DNA from: Pseudomonadales bacterium
Lineage (GTDB): Bacteria; Pseudomonadota; Gammaproteobacteria; Pseudomonadales; Azotimanducaceae
DNA: 64,000 nucleotides
NCBI GenBank assembly: GCA_007131295.1
Contig: SLQW01000001.1
Coordinates: 43,147-107,146, forward strand
Direction of reading: 5' to 3'
Shown: positions 1 through 9,206 of the stretch, in pieces
How positions within the stretch are numbered: the first letter of the stretch is position 1
Layout of the letters: each line of letters starts with the position of its first letter
Translations under genes and position numbers: made by a program
Notes under the pieces: model-generated
The model's input: only the letters and a program-made list of their open reading frames with translations
The model's database searches: none
What the model was told of the DNA's origin: nothing

Positions 1-636
1 GGCCCCAATCTGGCCGAGGAGATCGCCAGGGGCGACTACACCGGAACGGTCGTTGCGAGTGAGGACGCTGAGCTTCGCAGCCGTGTCCAGGACAGCCTCC
101 ACTCCCGTTCGTTCCGCGTCTATTCCAATCCGGACCGTTACGGAGTGGAGCTTGCCGGGGCGCTGAAGAACGTTTACGCCATTGCCTCGGGCATGGCGGC
201 GGCGCTGGGTGCCGGGCAGAACACCCGCGCCATGCTTATTACCCGCAGCCTCGGCGAAATGAGCAGGTTCGCGGTCAGCCAGGGTGCGAACCCGTTGACC
301 TTCCTCGGGCTTGCAGGTGTCGGTGACCTCATGGTGACCTGTTCCTCGCCGCTCTCGCGCAATCACCAGTTGGGCTATGCGGTGGGGCAGGGGGCAACTC
401 TGGCCCAGGCCCAGGAAGAAGTCGGTAAACTGGCAGAGGGCGTGAATACGATCGCCGTCGTGCATGCCAGAGCGCAGGCGCTCGGAGTCTCTATGCCCAT
501 CGTCCAGGGCCTGCACGAGATCCTTTTCGAGGGCCGAGCCCTCGCGGAGGTGTTGGTGCGGCTGATGCTTGCGGAACAGCGGGACGATGTGGAATTCGTA
601 GCATCGGTAGCGGGCAGTGACGAGGAAAGTCAGTAA
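1..636 (+). CDS. gpsA: glycerol-3-phosphate dehydrogenase [NAD(P)+], C-terminal part (5' truncated by window edge)
   Basis: The frame is open from base 1 and encodes the last 211 residues; the family is usually about 335 residues, so the N-terminal Rossmann half lies outside the window. The enzyme reduces dihydroxyacetone phosphate to sn-glycerol-3-phosphate, the backbone of phospholipids, in the cytoplasm. The motif [12 protein letters not shown] around residues 54-65 carries the conserved catalytic Lys, and the C-terminal helical domain shows [12 protein letters not shown] and SRN, typical of GpsA. The stop overlaps the start of the next gene (TAATG), which suggests one transcript. Confidence 0.95.
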   Translation, partial: GPNLAEEIARGDYTGTVVASEDAELRSRVQDSLHSRSFRVYSNPDRYGVELAGALKNVYAIASGMAAALGAGQNTRAMLITRSLGEMSRFAVSQGANPLTFLGLAGVGDLMVTCSSPLSRNHQLGYAVGQGATLAQAQEEVGKLAEGVNTIAVVHARAQALGVSMPIVQGLHEILFEGRALAEVLVRLMLAEQRDDVEFVASVAGSDEESQ

Positions 637-1565
637 TGGTCAGCTTGAAGTACCCACAGTGCCTGCTCGCTGCCGTGCTGCACGCAGCGGTCATGCTGTC
701 TGCTCCGGGCGTGGTGACAGCGGCGGATGCCTCCGCTGCGGCACGCATCGAACCGTTCACGGGTGCGGAGGTCGCTTTCGAGTCGGCGATCGAGCGCAGC
801 CGCATACACGCCATTCCGGTGGATCGTTTCGCGCGGGTGGACGGATTCATGCAGCCACGGATGACGCGTGAGGTCGAGGGCAGAAAGAGCAGCATCACCT
901 GGCGCCATCCGCGCGGAGTCACCTCGGAAGCAGTGTATCGCCACCTCAGGGCGCAATTGCCCGAGGACGCCTGGTACGAGTGCCGAAGCAGGGATTGTGG
1001 TGCGAGTACCCATTGGGCGCATCGGCAATTCGAAGTGTCGGCGCTGCACGGAGCCGATGACAGCCAGTTCTACGTCGCCGTGCCACGCGCGACACCAGAG
1101 GGCCCGGTTCTGACCATGCTCTACGTGGTACAGCGCGGTACCCGGGAGGTCATGGCGCACTTCGTGGACATTCTTCTCGATCCCAGCGAGCTGGCGCAGA
1201 CCGATCCGGATGCCCTGGCTAGTGCGCTGCTGGATACTGGAGTCGCGCGGCTGCCCATCGAGTTCGACGCGTCCGATGAACCGGATGGAGAGTTCGATCG
1301 TCTGCTCGAGGCGCTTGCCGAAGCATCAGCGCGGCTTCCCGACGACGCGGAACTCTGGTTCGTCGTCCATCTGCGCGATGGTGGTCTCGGATCGGACGCC
1401 ACGCTCGATGTTTCCGAGCGCAGGGCCGCGCAACTCGCCGAGCGTCTGCAGGAACGGCTGCCGGAACGAACGGTTTCCGGGCACGGCGTGGGTGCGCTGA
1501 TTCCAGGGGTGCTGCGCGACGAGGGCGCTCTGGTGCAGCTCGTCGTGCAGCAGCCGCCGTCCTGA
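636..1565 (+). CDS. DUF4892 family exported protein
   Basis: This 309-residue protein begins with a hydrophobic signal-like segment (about residues 8-30, ending near VTAADA). A Cys-containing central part follows (WYECRSRDCG near residues 110-120, then a WAHRQF / QFYVAV pattern), as in the DUF4892 family of exported gammaproteobacterial proteins. The C-terminal third (ERRAAQLAERLQERLP) looks like the helix of an OmpA-type or similar fold. The function is unknown; a periplasmic location is inferred from the signal segment. The start overlaps the gpsA stop, so translation is probably coupled. Family assignment is from pattern memory. Confidence 0.7.
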   Translation: MVSLKYPQCLLAAVLHAAVMLSAPGVVTAADASAAARIEPFTGAEVAFESAIERSRIHAIPVDRFARVDGFMQPRMTREVEGRKSSITWRHPRGVTSEAVYRHLRAQLPEDAWYECRSRDCGASTHWAHRQFEVSALHGADDSQFYVAVPRATPEGPVLTMLYVVQRGTREVMAHFVDILLDPSELAQTDPDALASALLDTGVARLPIEFDASDEPDGEFDRLLEALAEASARLPDDAELWFVVHLRDGGLGSDATLDVSERRAAQLAERLQERLPERTVSGHGVGALIPGVLRDEGALVQLVVQQPPS

Positions 1566-1566
1566 C

Positions 1567-2499
1567 GTGGTCGCCAGCGGCGGGAGTGTACCGCCGGAGC
1601 TTCAGACGGTGGGCGACTGGCTGCGCTTCGCAGCGACGACGTTCGCAGGCGCCGATCTGCACTACGGCCACGGTACCTCTTCTGCCTGGGACGAGGCGGT
1701 GGCGCTCGTGCTCGACTGGCTGCGGTTGCCTAACGACCGAGCCGAGGCGGTACTTGGGGCTCGCCTAACCGCTGCCGAATGCAAGGAACTCGCGTTCGCA
1801 ATCCAGCGCCGGGTCGGGGAGCGCATTCCGGTTCCCTATCTCACGGGGCTGGCTCATTTCGGTGGCTTGACGTTCGAAGTCGACCGCAGCGTTCTCATAC
1901 CCCGTTCGCCGATGGCTGAACTGCTGCTCGACGGGCTGGAACCCTGGCTAGGTGGTCGCCTGCCCGGGAGGATCCTCGATCTCGGTACCGGCAGCGGCTG
2001 CATAGGCATTCTTGCCGCGACGGTCTTCCCCGATGCGGAGGTGATCCTTGCCGACGTCTCCGCAGAAGCCCTCGAGGTGGCAGCGCGCAACGTCGGCAGG
2101 CATGGCCTCGAGGAGCGGGTCGCAGTGAGGCGGTCGGACCTTTACTACGGGCTTCCGGGCGATTCCTTCGACCTGATTCTGTGCAATCCGCCCTACGTCG
2201 ACCGAGGTGACCTTGCGACCATGCCACCGGAGTTCGCACACGAACCGCGCTCGGCGCTCGCGGGCGGTGGCGAGGATGGCCTGGAACTGGTGGCGCGTCT
2301 GCTAGCCGAGACGTCGGACCACCTGGCCGAGAACGGCCTGCTCGTGCTGGAAGTAGGCAACTCTGCGCCTGCCTTGCTGGCCCGCTGGCCCGAGATCGAG
2401 TGGATCTGGCCGGAACTCGCGGCGGGTGGATTCGGGGTGGCGCTCATCGAGCGGGCCGGACTCGAGGGACTCGGACGCGCAGCGCCGTCTGAAGGCTGA
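1567..2499 (+). CDS. prmB: ribosomal protein uL3 glutamine N5-methyltransferase PrmB
   Basis: The product (310 aa) methylates a glutamine of ribosomal protein L3 with S-adenosylmethionine. The SAM-binding motif DLGTGSGC is at residues 138-145 and the catalytic NPPY motif at 207-210; the N-terminal helical domain precedes the PRSP segment that separates PrmB from PrmC. The start is GTG, one base after the upstream stop. In this lineage prmB commonly sits directly upstream of aroC, as here; the 58-bp gap to aroC leaves room for a separate promoter, but I see no strong one. Confidence 0.93.
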   Translation: MVASGGSVPPELQTVGDWLRFAATTFAGADLHYGHGTSSAWDEAVALVLDWLRLPNDRAEAVLGARLTAAECKELAFAIQRRVGERIPVPYLTGLAHFGGLTFEVDRSVLIPRSPMAELLLDGLEPWLGGRLPGRILDLGTGSGCIGILAATVFPDAEVILADVSAEALEVAARNVGRHGLEERVAVRRSDLYYGLPGDSFDLILCNPPYVDRGDLATMPPEFAHEPRSALAGGGEDGLELVARLLAETSDHLAENGLLVLEVGNSAPALLARWPEIEWIWPELAAGGFGVALIERAGLEGLGRAAPSEG

Positions 2500-2557
2500 T
2501 ACCGATCCGGCGCTGCGCTATGATCGCGGCCGCATCCGCCCGCCATGGGACCCTTGC

Positions 2558-3640
2558 ATGTCCGGCAACAGTTTCGGTCGCCTGTTCACGGTGACCACCT
2601 TCGGTGAGAGCCATGGCCCGGCACTCGGCTGTATTGTCGACGGGTGTCCGCCGGGCCTGCCCTTGACCGAGGCCGAAATTCAGCAGGATCTCGATCGGCG
2701 ACGGCCCGGGACCTCGAAGTACACCACCCAGCGTCGTGAGCCCGACCAGGTGCGGATTCTGTCCGGGACCTTCGAGGGCCGCACGACCGGGACGCCGATC
2801 GCGCTCCTGATCGAGAACACGGACCAGCGGTCGCGGGACTACGGCAGCATTGCTCGCCAGTATCGGCCGGCGCACGCGGATCTGACCTACGACCGCAAGT
2901 ATGGGATTCGTGACTATCGTGGGGGTGGCCGGGCATCAGCCCGCGAGACTGCCGCCCGGGTCGCTGCCGCAGCCATCGCGAGGCGTTACCTGAAGCTGCG
3001 CTGCGGGATCGACGTACGTGGATTCCTGGCCCAGATGGGCGAGTTCCGTCCTGCCGCCCACGACTGGTCCGCCGTGGCGGAGAATCCTTTCTTCTGGCCC
3101 GATCCTGCCAGCCTGCCCCAGTTGGAAGCCGCAATCGATTCACTGCGGCGCGATGGCGACTCCATCGGTGCGCGGGTGACCGTTGTTGCAAGCGGCGTCC
3201 CGGCAGGCTTGGGCGAGCCGGTTTTCGACAAGCTCGATGCCGATCTCGCACATGCATTGATGGGCATCAACGCCGTGCGCGCCGTGGAAATCGGTGACGG
3301 CTTCGCCGTGGTGACGCAGCGCGGTAGCGAGCATCGCGACGAGATGACAGCGGATGGATTCCTGTCCAATCATGCCGGTGGAACGCTCGGCGGTATAAGC
3401 AGCGGCCAGGACATCGTTGCCAGCATCGCACTCAAGCCCACCTCCAGCATCCGCATACCTGGCCGTAGCCTCGATGCGGATGGCAGCGAGGTCGATGTGA
3501 TCACTACCGGGCGCCACGATCCTTGCGTCGGCATTCGGGCCACGCCCATCGCCGAGGCCATGGTTCTGCTGGTACTCATGGATCATCTGCTACGGCACCG
3601 AGCGCAGAATCCGAATCGGGCCCCGCGCACCGAGGATTGA
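2558..3640 (+). CDS. aroC: chorismate synthase
   Basis: AroC (360 aa) converts 5-enolpyruvylshikimate-3-phosphate to chorismate using reduced FMN, the last shikimate-pathway step feeding Trp, Phe, Tyr and folate. The start ATG at 2558 begins [20 protein letters not shown], the family N-terminus with its signature GESHG; the longer open frame upstream overlaps prmB and is not used. Other family signatures are [23 protein letters not shown] and the C-terminal GRHDPCVG. Length is normal for bacteria. The 3' end is convergent with the LysR gene 11 bp away. Confidence 0.97.
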   Translation: MSGNSFGRLFTVTTFGESHGPALGCIVDGCPPGLPLTEAEIQQDLDRRRPGTSKYTTQRREPDQVRILSGTFEGRTTGTPIALLIENTDQRSRDYGSIARQYRPAHADLTYDRKYGIRDYRGGGRASARETAARVAAAAIARRYLKLRCGIDVRGFLAQMGEFRPAAHDWSAVAENPFFWPDPASLPQLEAAIDSLRRDGDSIGARVTVVASGVPAGLGEPVFDKLDADLAHALMGINAVRAVEIGDGFAVVTQRGSEHRDEMTADGFLSNHAGGTLGGISSGQDIVASIALKPTSSIRIPGRSLDADGSEVDVITTGRHDPCVGIRATPIAEAMVLLVLMDHLLRHRAQNPNRAPRTED

Positions 3641-3651
3641 GCGCGCCCCGT

Positions 3652-4533
3652 TCACGCAGGGTCGGCGTGAGCTTCTAGCATCTCGAGGAACACACGGGCC
3701 GCATTCGATGCGGTGCGCTCCGGATGGCGCACCCAGCCGAGCGTGCGCTCGAGTTCTGGCGCGTCCACCGGATCGATTCGCAGGAGTCTCTCATCGACCA
3801 TGGTCGCCGGCAGTACCGTCCAGCCGAGCCCGATCCCGGCCATCATGCGGATTGTCTCCAGGTAGTTGGTGGACATGGTCGCATCGAGCTCGATACCAGC
3901 GCCGGCGAAAAGCCTGGTGACGATCCGCCCCGTATAGGTTCCGCTGCCCGGCAGTACCGCGCGATGCCCACCGAGTTCTGCGAGGCTCGGCCCGGGCGAA
4001 GATGCCAGCGGGTGGTCCGGATTGACGGCAAACACCAGAGGATCCCGCCATACCCGCCTGCTTGCCAGGGGCGCCGGGGTTTCCGGTGGCAGGGTGACGA
4101 CGGCGAGCTCTATCTGTGCCTGCAGGAGCAGGTCGTGGGCCGCCTCTGAGTCCAGGAAGTGGAGCTCGAGCACCACGTCGGGGTGGCGCTCGCTGAAAGC
4201 GCGCAGAACATCCGGCAGGCGATGCAACCCGATGTGATGGCTGGTGCCGAGGCGCAAGCTCCCGCCCACGTCGCCGCGCAGGTTGCTGAGCAAGGTGCGG
4301 CTGTCGTCGATCTCCCCGAGAATCCGCCGCGCTCTCGGCAGCAGGGTGGCACCGGCTTCGGTAAGGGTCACGGAACGGCCGACGCGATCGAACAGCCTTA
4401 CGCCGAGACCGCGCTCGAGCGCCGCGATGCGTCGACTGACGGCCGACTGCGTCAGGTGCAGGTTGAGCGCTGCCTCCGAGAAGGATCGATTATCCGCCAC
4501 CTGCACGAACGCGATCAGGTCTGGTGTATCCAC
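3652..4533 (-). CDS. LysR family transcriptional regulator, divergent from leuC
   Basis: This 293-residue protein has an N-terminal winged helix-turn-helix (about residues 3-60, with SFSEAALNLHLTQSAVSRRI) and a C-terminal periplasmic-binding-like effector domain, the standard LysR layout. It starts with GTG at 4533. It is transcribed away from leuCDB across a 150-bp gap that contains a perfect 7-bp inverted repeat and a good leuC promoter. A LysR gene beside leuC is common in pseudomonads, so control of leucine genes is a reasonable inference; the ligand is not known. Confidence 0.9.
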   Translation of the reverse strand: MDTPDLIAFVQVADNRSFSEAALNLHLTQSAVSRRIAALERGLGVRLFDRVGRSVTLTEAGATLLPRARRILGEIDDSRTLLSNLRGDVGGSLRLGTSHHIGLHRLPDVLRAFSERHPDVVLELHFLDSEAAHDLLLQAQIELAVVTLPPETPAPLASRRVWRDPLVFAVNPDHPLASSPGPSLAELGGHRAVLPGSGTYTGRIVTRLFAGAGIELDATMSTNYLETIRMMAGIGLGWTVLPATMVDERLLRIDPVDAPELERTLGWVRHPERTASNAARVFLEMLEAHADPA

Positions 4534-4564
4534 GGTTCCTGTTATGCGACTTCAGCATCCACGC

Positions 4565-4590
4565 AATGAGAATAATGAATTTGTCTCATT
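4565..4590. promoter_or_regulatory. inverted repeat, candidate LysR operator
   Basis: AATGAGA (4565-4571) and its exact reverse complement TCTCATT (4584-4590) are separated by 12 bases in an AT-rich patch between the divergent LysR gene and leuC. The right arm overlaps the predicted -35 box of leuC. Position and symmetry fit a LysR-type binding site; the identity of the binding protein is inferred from adjacency. Confidence 0.55.
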
Positions 4591-4609
4591 AGCGACAGGG
4601 GCTTAGGAT
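4581..4609 (+). promoter_or_regulatory. predicted sigma-70 promoter of leuCDB-asd
   Basis: TTGTCT (4581-4586) and TAGGAT (4604-4609) are separated by 17 bases and lie 75-103 bp upstream of the leuC start. The -35 box overlaps the right arm of the inverted repeat, so a bound regulator could act here directly. Confidence 0.55.
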
Positions 4610-4683
4610 GCTCGCCTCAACAGACCATGACGGTGCGCGCGCTTGCGCTCTGGCGCCGTTGGCTAGCACCGGGGAGATCGGCC

Positions 4684-6120
4684 ATGTCCGCGAGGACGCT
4701 TTACGACAAGCTCTGGGATGCGCATCTCGTCAAGCAGCGCGATGACGGTACCGCGCTGATCTATATCGATCGGCATCTGCTGCACGAGGTGACTTCGCCG
4801 CAGGCCTTCGAAGGCCTGCGGCTGGCGGGCCGCAGCCCATGGCGGATCGACAGCAACATCGCCACGCCGGACCACAATGTGCCCACCACCCGACGCGCGG
4901 ACGGCATCGCGGGCATCAGCGATCCGATTGCGCGGATCCAGGTCGAGACGCTGGATGACAACTGCCGCGAGTTCGGCATCCTCGAATTCCCGATCCTGGA
5001 TGCCCGTCAGGGCATCGTGCACGTAGTGGGACCGGAGCAGGGTGTGACCCTGCCGGGCATGACCGTGGTCTGTGGTGACTCGCACACTTCCACGCATGGT
5101 GCGCTGGCAGCCCTCGCCCACGGGATCGGCACATCCGAGGTCGAGCACGTTCTGGCTACCCAGTGTCTGATTCAGCGCAAGGCCAAGAACATGCGCATCA
5201 TGACTCTTGGGCATCTTCCTCCGGGCGTTACGGCGAAGGATCTGGCTCTCGCCATCATCGGGCGGATCGGAACAGCCGGCGGGACCGGATACACGCTCGA
5301 ATTCGCAGGTCCCGCCGTGCAGGCGCTGAGCATGGAAGGGCGCATGACCCTGTGCAACATGTCTATCGAAGCGGGTGCGCGTGCCGGCGTGGTGGCCTGC
5401 GACGAGACGACTCTGGACTACGTCCGCGGGCGTCCCTACGCACCCGCAGGGGCATTGTGGGAGCAGGCCGTGGCGCAGTGGCGTGAACTCGTGAGTGACG
5501 CCGATGCCCGCTTCGATGCCGAGGTCGAGATCGACGCCGCTGCACTCGCGCCCCAGGTGAGCTGGGGCACGTCTCCGGAAATGGTGGTGGGCATTGATGA
5601 GCGGATACCGGAACTGTCCGCAGCCCAGCGGCCGGGACAGCGGGACAATTGGGAAGCGGCCCTGCGCTACATGGGCCTGGAGCCCGGCATGGCGGTCACG
5701 GACATCGGGGTCGATCGCGTCTTCATCGGCTCCTGCACCAATTCGCGGATCGAGGACCTTCGCCAGGCGGCAGCTGTCGTCAAGGGCCGCAAGGTTGCAG
5801 GCAGCGTCCTTCAGGCCATGGTCGTACCGGGCTCGGGCCCAGTTAAACTGCAGGCAGAGGAGGAGGGGTTGCACGAGATCTTCCTCGCGGCGGGCTTCGA
5901 GTGGCGGGATCCCGGGTGCTCGATGTGTCTGGCGATGAATGCGGATCGGCTCGGTCCCGGTGAGCATTGCGCCTCGACTTCGAACCGGAATTTCGAGGGG
6001 CGACAGGGTCACGGTGGCCGAACCCATCTGGTGAGCCCGGCAATGGCTGCGGCTGCGGCGGTAGCGGGTCATTTCACTGACGTGCGCGAGATGGTCAGCG
6101 CAAGTGGAGGTGGGGCATGA
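4684..6120 (+). CDS. leuC: 3-isopropylmalate dehydratase large subunit
   Basis: LeuC (478 aa) with LeuD isomerises 2-isopropylmalate to 3-isopropylmalate in leucine synthesis and holds a [4Fe-4S] cluster. The cluster ligands are C351 (in SCTNSR), C412 and C415 (in GCSMC). The start at 4684 ([14 protein letters not shown]) matches the family and follows a GGGGAG Shine-Dalgarno; an in-frame ATG at 4627 would add 19 residues with no family match. The gene overlaps leuD by ATGA. Regulation is probably through the LysR neighbour. Confidence 0.97.
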   Translation: MSARTLYDKLWDAHLVKQRDDGTALIYIDRHLLHEVTSPQAFEGLRLAGRSPWRIDSNIATPDHNVPTTRRADGIAGISDPIARIQVETLDDNCREFGILEFPILDARQGIVHVVGPEQGVTLPGMTVVCGDSHTSTHGALAALAHGIGTSEVEHVLATQCLIQRKAKNMRIMTLGHLPPGVTAKDLALAIIGRIGTAGGTGYTLEFAGPAVQALSMEGRMTLCNMSIEAGARAGVVACDETTLDYVRGRPYAPAGALWEQAVAQWRELVSDADARFDAEVEIDAAALAPQVSWGTSPEMVVGIDERIPELSAAQRPGQRDNWEAALRYMGLEPGMAVTDIGVDRVFIGSCTNSRIEDLRQAAAVVKGRKVAGSVLQAMVVPGSGPVKLQAEEEGLHEIFLAAGFEWRDPGCSMCLAMNADRLGPGEHCASTSNRNFEGRQGHGGRTHLVSPAMAAAAAVAGHFTDVREMVSASGGGA

Positions 6121-6764
6121 AGGCATTCGAGACGTTTCGCGGCCGCGTTGCGCCCCTCGATCGGGCCAACGTGGACACCGATCAGATCATTCCCAAGCAG
6201 TTCCTGAAGTCGATCCGCAGAACCGGCTTTGGCGACAATCTGTTCGATGGTTGGCGCTATCTCGACGAAGGTGATCCTGGGAAGAACCCCAACGAGCGGC
6301 AGATCAATCCGGACTTCGTACTCAACGCGCCCCGCTACCAGGGTGCGAGTATTCTGCTCGCGCGTGCCAACTTCGGCTGTGGCTCCAGCCGGGAGCATGC
6401 GGTTTGGGCACTCGAAGAGTATGGCTTCAGAGTGGTCGTGGCGCCCAGCTTCGCTGACATATTCTTCAGCAACTGCTTTAAGAATGGTGTTTTACCGATT
6501 GTTTTGAATGAAAAAAATATCGATGAGCTATTCGATCTCGCGAATGCGGACGATGGCCTCGAGCTCACTGTTGATCTGGCGGCCCAGCGCCTTGTCCTGC
6601 CCTCCGGGGCGGAGATCCCTTTCGACGTCGATCCTTTTCGCAAGCGCTGTCTACTCGAGGGCCTCGATGACATCGGGGTTACCCTGACGGATGCCGACGC
6701 GATTCGGGTCTTCGAGGCGCGTCACCGCGAGCGCTGTCCGTGGCTGTTCGATGCATTGCGCTGA
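6117..6764 (+). CDS. leuD: 3-isopropylmalate dehydratase small subunit
   Basis: LeuD (215 aa) provides the swivelling domain of the isopropylmalate isomerase. Recognisable motifs are [16 protein letters not shown] near residues 17-32, [14 protein letters not shown] near 81-94 and SCF-like [10 protein letters not shown] near 119-128. It overlaps leuC by 4 bases. The stretch at about 6475-6530 is strikingly AT-rich for this genome (TTTTACC, GAATGAAAAAAAT) although the encoded protein is normal. Confidence 0.97.
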   Translation: MKAFETFRGRVAPLDRANVDTDQIIPKQFLKSIRRTGFGDNLFDGWRYLDEGDPGKNPNERQINPDFVLNAPRYQGASILLARANFGCGSSREHAVWALEEYGFRVVVAPSFADIFFSNCFKNGVLPIVLNEKNIDELFDLANADDGLELTVDLAAQRLVLPSGAEIPFDVDPFRKRCLLEGLDDIGVTLTDADAIRVFEARHRERCPWLFDALR

Positions 6765-6834
6765 GGCACGCTGGCGCCACAGCTTCCCCGGACCGTCACG
6801 GCGCGGCACGCGGTGACCACAACGAGGGTTTTTC

Positions 6835-7938
6835 ATGTCCCGCAAGATACTGATTCTCCCCGGCGACGGGATCGGTCCCGAGGTCATGGTGCATGCCGTG
6901 CGCGTGCTGGAGCTGGCACGCGACCGCTATGGCTTCGACCTCGAGGTCGAGCATGCTCTGGTAGGTGGCGCGGCGATCGACGCGCACGGCGAGCCCCTGC
7001 CCGAGGCCACCCTGAAGCTGGCCAAGGCTGCCGACGCGGTGCTCCTCGGTGCCGTCGGAGGGCCGAAGTGGGATGCTCTGCCTACCGCGCAACGGCCCGA
7101 GCGAGGACTTCTGGGGCTGCGCTCCGGTCTCGAGCTGTTCGCGAACCTGCGGCCCGCGATCCTGTTTCCACAACTGGCTCAGGCGTCCTCGCTGAAGCCG
7201 GAACTGGTGGCCGGGCTCGACATCCTGATCCTGCGGGAGCTTACCGGTGGCATTTACTTCGGTGAACCGCGCGGTATCGATGTCGATCCGGGCGGTAACC
7301 GTCGCGGCTTCAACACCTATGTCTACAGCGAGCCCGAGATCCGCCGCATCGCCCGGCTCGGGTTCGAGCTGGCCGGTGCGCGCGGCAAACGACTGTGTTC
7401 AGTGGACAAGGCCAACGTGCTCGAAGTCACTGCTCTGTGGCGAGAAATCGTCGAAGACGAGGGACGGAACTTCCCCGACATCGATCTCAGCCACATGTAC
7501 GTGGACAACGCCGCCATGCAACTCGTGCGGGCACCAAAGCAGTTCGACGTCATCGTCACGGGCAACATGTTCGGCGACATTCTCTCCGATGTTGCGGCCA
7601 TGCTCACCGGTTCCCTGGGCATGCTTCCATCCGCCGCGCTGGACGCGAGCAGCAAGGGCATGTACGAACCGGTGCACGGCAGCGCTCCGGATATCGCCGG
7701 ACAGAACCTCGCGAATCCGCTGGCAACGCTGCTGTCGATTGCGATGATGTTCCGATACACATTTGCCGAAGCGCACCTCGCCGCGAGCCTGGAAGGTGCG
7801 GTCGGCGACGTGCTCGACGCCGGGCTTCGGACCCGCGACATCGCCCAGGGTAGCGTCGATGGGATCGATGTGGTCGGTACCGATGCCATGGCCGACGCGG
7901 TCATCGCCGGCTTTGGTCGGCGCCTGGAAGCTGCTTGA
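6835..7938 (+). CDS. leuB: 3-isopropylmalate dehydrogenase
   Basis: LeuB (367 aa) oxidatively decarboxylates 3-isopropylmalate with NAD+, the third leucine-pathway step. It starts [18 protein letters not shown], the family N-terminus, and contains [15 protein letters not shown] and the C-terminal isocitrate/isopropylmalate dehydrogenase signature [20 protein letters not shown]. It follows leuD by 70 bp and precedes asd by 40 bp, so the four genes may be one operon. Confidence 0.97.
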   Translation: MSRKILILPGDGIGPEVMVHAVRVLELARDRYGFDLEVEHALVGGAAIDAHGEPLPEATLKLAKAADAVLLGAVGGPKWDALPTAQRPERGLLGLRSGLELFANLRPAILFPQLAQASSLKPELVAGLDILILRELTGGIYFGEPRGIDVDPGGNRRGFNTYVYSEPEIRRIARLGFELAGARGKRLCSVDKANVLEVTALWREIVEDEGRNFPDIDLSHMYVDNAAMQLVRAPKQFDVIVTGNMFGDILSDVAAMLTGSLGMLPSAALDASSKGMYEPVHGSAPDIAGQNLANPLATLLSIAMMFRYTFAEAHLAASLEGAVGDVLDAGLRTRDIAQGSVDGIDVVGTDAMADAVIAGFGRRLEAA

Positions 7939-7978
7939 TGGCTTGCGTCCGGATGCCGCGAATTGCAAGGAGACAAGC

Positions 7979-9022
7979 ATGAGCAAGACGAACGGAACCA
8001 TAGACGTCGCCGTAGTTGGCGCCACGGGTGCCGTCGGCGAGGTGATGATCGAAATTCTCGAACAGCGCAAATTCCCGGTCGGTGAGCTCTATCCTCTCGC
8101 CAGTGCGCGTTCTGCCGGCAAGCAGGTGATGTTCCGGAACCGTCCGGTGCAGGTCGAGGACCTCGCGACTTTCGATTTCAGTAAGGTGAAGCTGGCCCTG
8201 TTCTCGGCGGGCGGCAGCATCTCAGCGGAGCATGCGCCGCGAGCTGCGGCGGCCGGCTGCATCGTCGTCGACAACACCTCGCATTTCCGCAGAGACGCCG
8301 ATATCCCGCTCATCGTACCTGAGGTCAACGCTGATGCGCTGGAAGGCTACAAGGCGCGCAACATCATCGCGAATCCGAACTGTTCGACGATTCAGATGGT
8401 GGTGGCTTTGAAGCCGTTGCATGACGCGGCTCGCATCACGCGCATCAACGTGGCGACTTATCAGGCCGTGTCGGGATCGGGCAAGAAGGGTGTCGAGGAG
8501 CTGGCGTCGCAGACAGCGGCGCTGCTCAACGGCAAACCCGCCCCAGGGAAGGTTTATCCGAAACAGATCGCCTTCAATGCGTTGCCGCACATCGATACGT
8601 TTCAGGAAAACGGCTATACGCGTGAAGAGATGAAGATGGTCTGGGAGACCCAGAAAATCTTCGACGACGAGCGCATCGAAGTGAATCCCACCTGCGTTCG
8701 TGTCCCCGTGTTCTATGGCCACTCTGAGGCGGTGCACATCGAAACCGAGCGCAAACTGACGTTCGAGGACGCTCGCAGGCTGCTCGCCAATGCGCCGGGC
8801 GTGACTCTGCTCGACGAACGCAAGGATGGTGGTTATCCGACGGCGGTGACCGAATCGAGCGGGCAGGATCCGGTGTTCGTCGGACGGTTACGGGAGGACA
8901 TTTCCCACCCTCGGGGGCTGAGCATGTGGGTGGTTTCCGACAACATTCGCAAGGGTGCGGCGCTCAACAGTGTACAGATTGGGGAACTTCTGCTAGAAAG
9001 AGCTTGTTTAATAGCCACTTAG
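7979..9022 (+). CDS. asd: aspartate-semialdehyde dehydrogenase
   Basis: Asd (347 aa) reduces aspartyl phosphate to aspartate semialdehyde with NADPH, feeding lysine/diaminopimelate, threonine and methionine synthesis. The start at 7979 (MSKTNGTIDVAVVGATGAVG) follows AAGGAGA; the open frame extends upstream but overlaps leuB. The catalytic cysteine is C135 in NPNCSTIQ. The leuB-asd-fimV-truA order is typical of pseudomonad-like genomes. Confidence 0.96.
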   Translation: MSKTNGTIDVAVVGATGAVGEVMIEILEQRKFPVGELYPLASARSAGKQVMFRNRPVQVEDLATFDFSKVKLALFSAGGSISAEHAPRAAAAGCIVVDNTSHFRRDADIPLIVPEVNADALEGYKARNIIANPNCSTIQMVVALKPLHDAARITRINVATYQAVSGSGKKGVEELASQTAALLNGKPAPGKVYPKQIAFNALPHIDTFQENGYTREEMKMVWETQKIFDDERIEVNPTCVRVPVFYGHSEAVHIETERKLTFEDARRLLANAPGVTLLDERKDGGYPTAVTESSGQDPVFVGRLREDISHPRGLSMWVVSDNIRKGAALNSVQIGELLLERACLIAT

Positions 9023-9206
9023 TACTGAGAACCAACGTCGTTTCTAGATTACGGCGGCAACGCCGGATGCGAGAGGGGCGGCGGTGCGTGGAAGGGACTA
9101 CACTGCAAGCAGTATGCCCCCGGTGCAGGGCCGGAGACGTCGTAACCGCAACATTGCGGTGCGCTCGGGGCATCTCTGCCAGCCACAAGAGGGAAGGACG
9201 CGCGCT

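Noticed and set aside
4627..4683. Possible leader peptide or extended leuC N-terminus
   Set aside because: It contains few leucines, no attenuator hairpins follow, and homologous LeuC proteins begin at the ATG at 4684.
4663..6126. 487-codon minus-strand frame opposite leuC
   Set aside because: It mirrors a conserved enzyme gene codon for codon and the product has no recognisable family.
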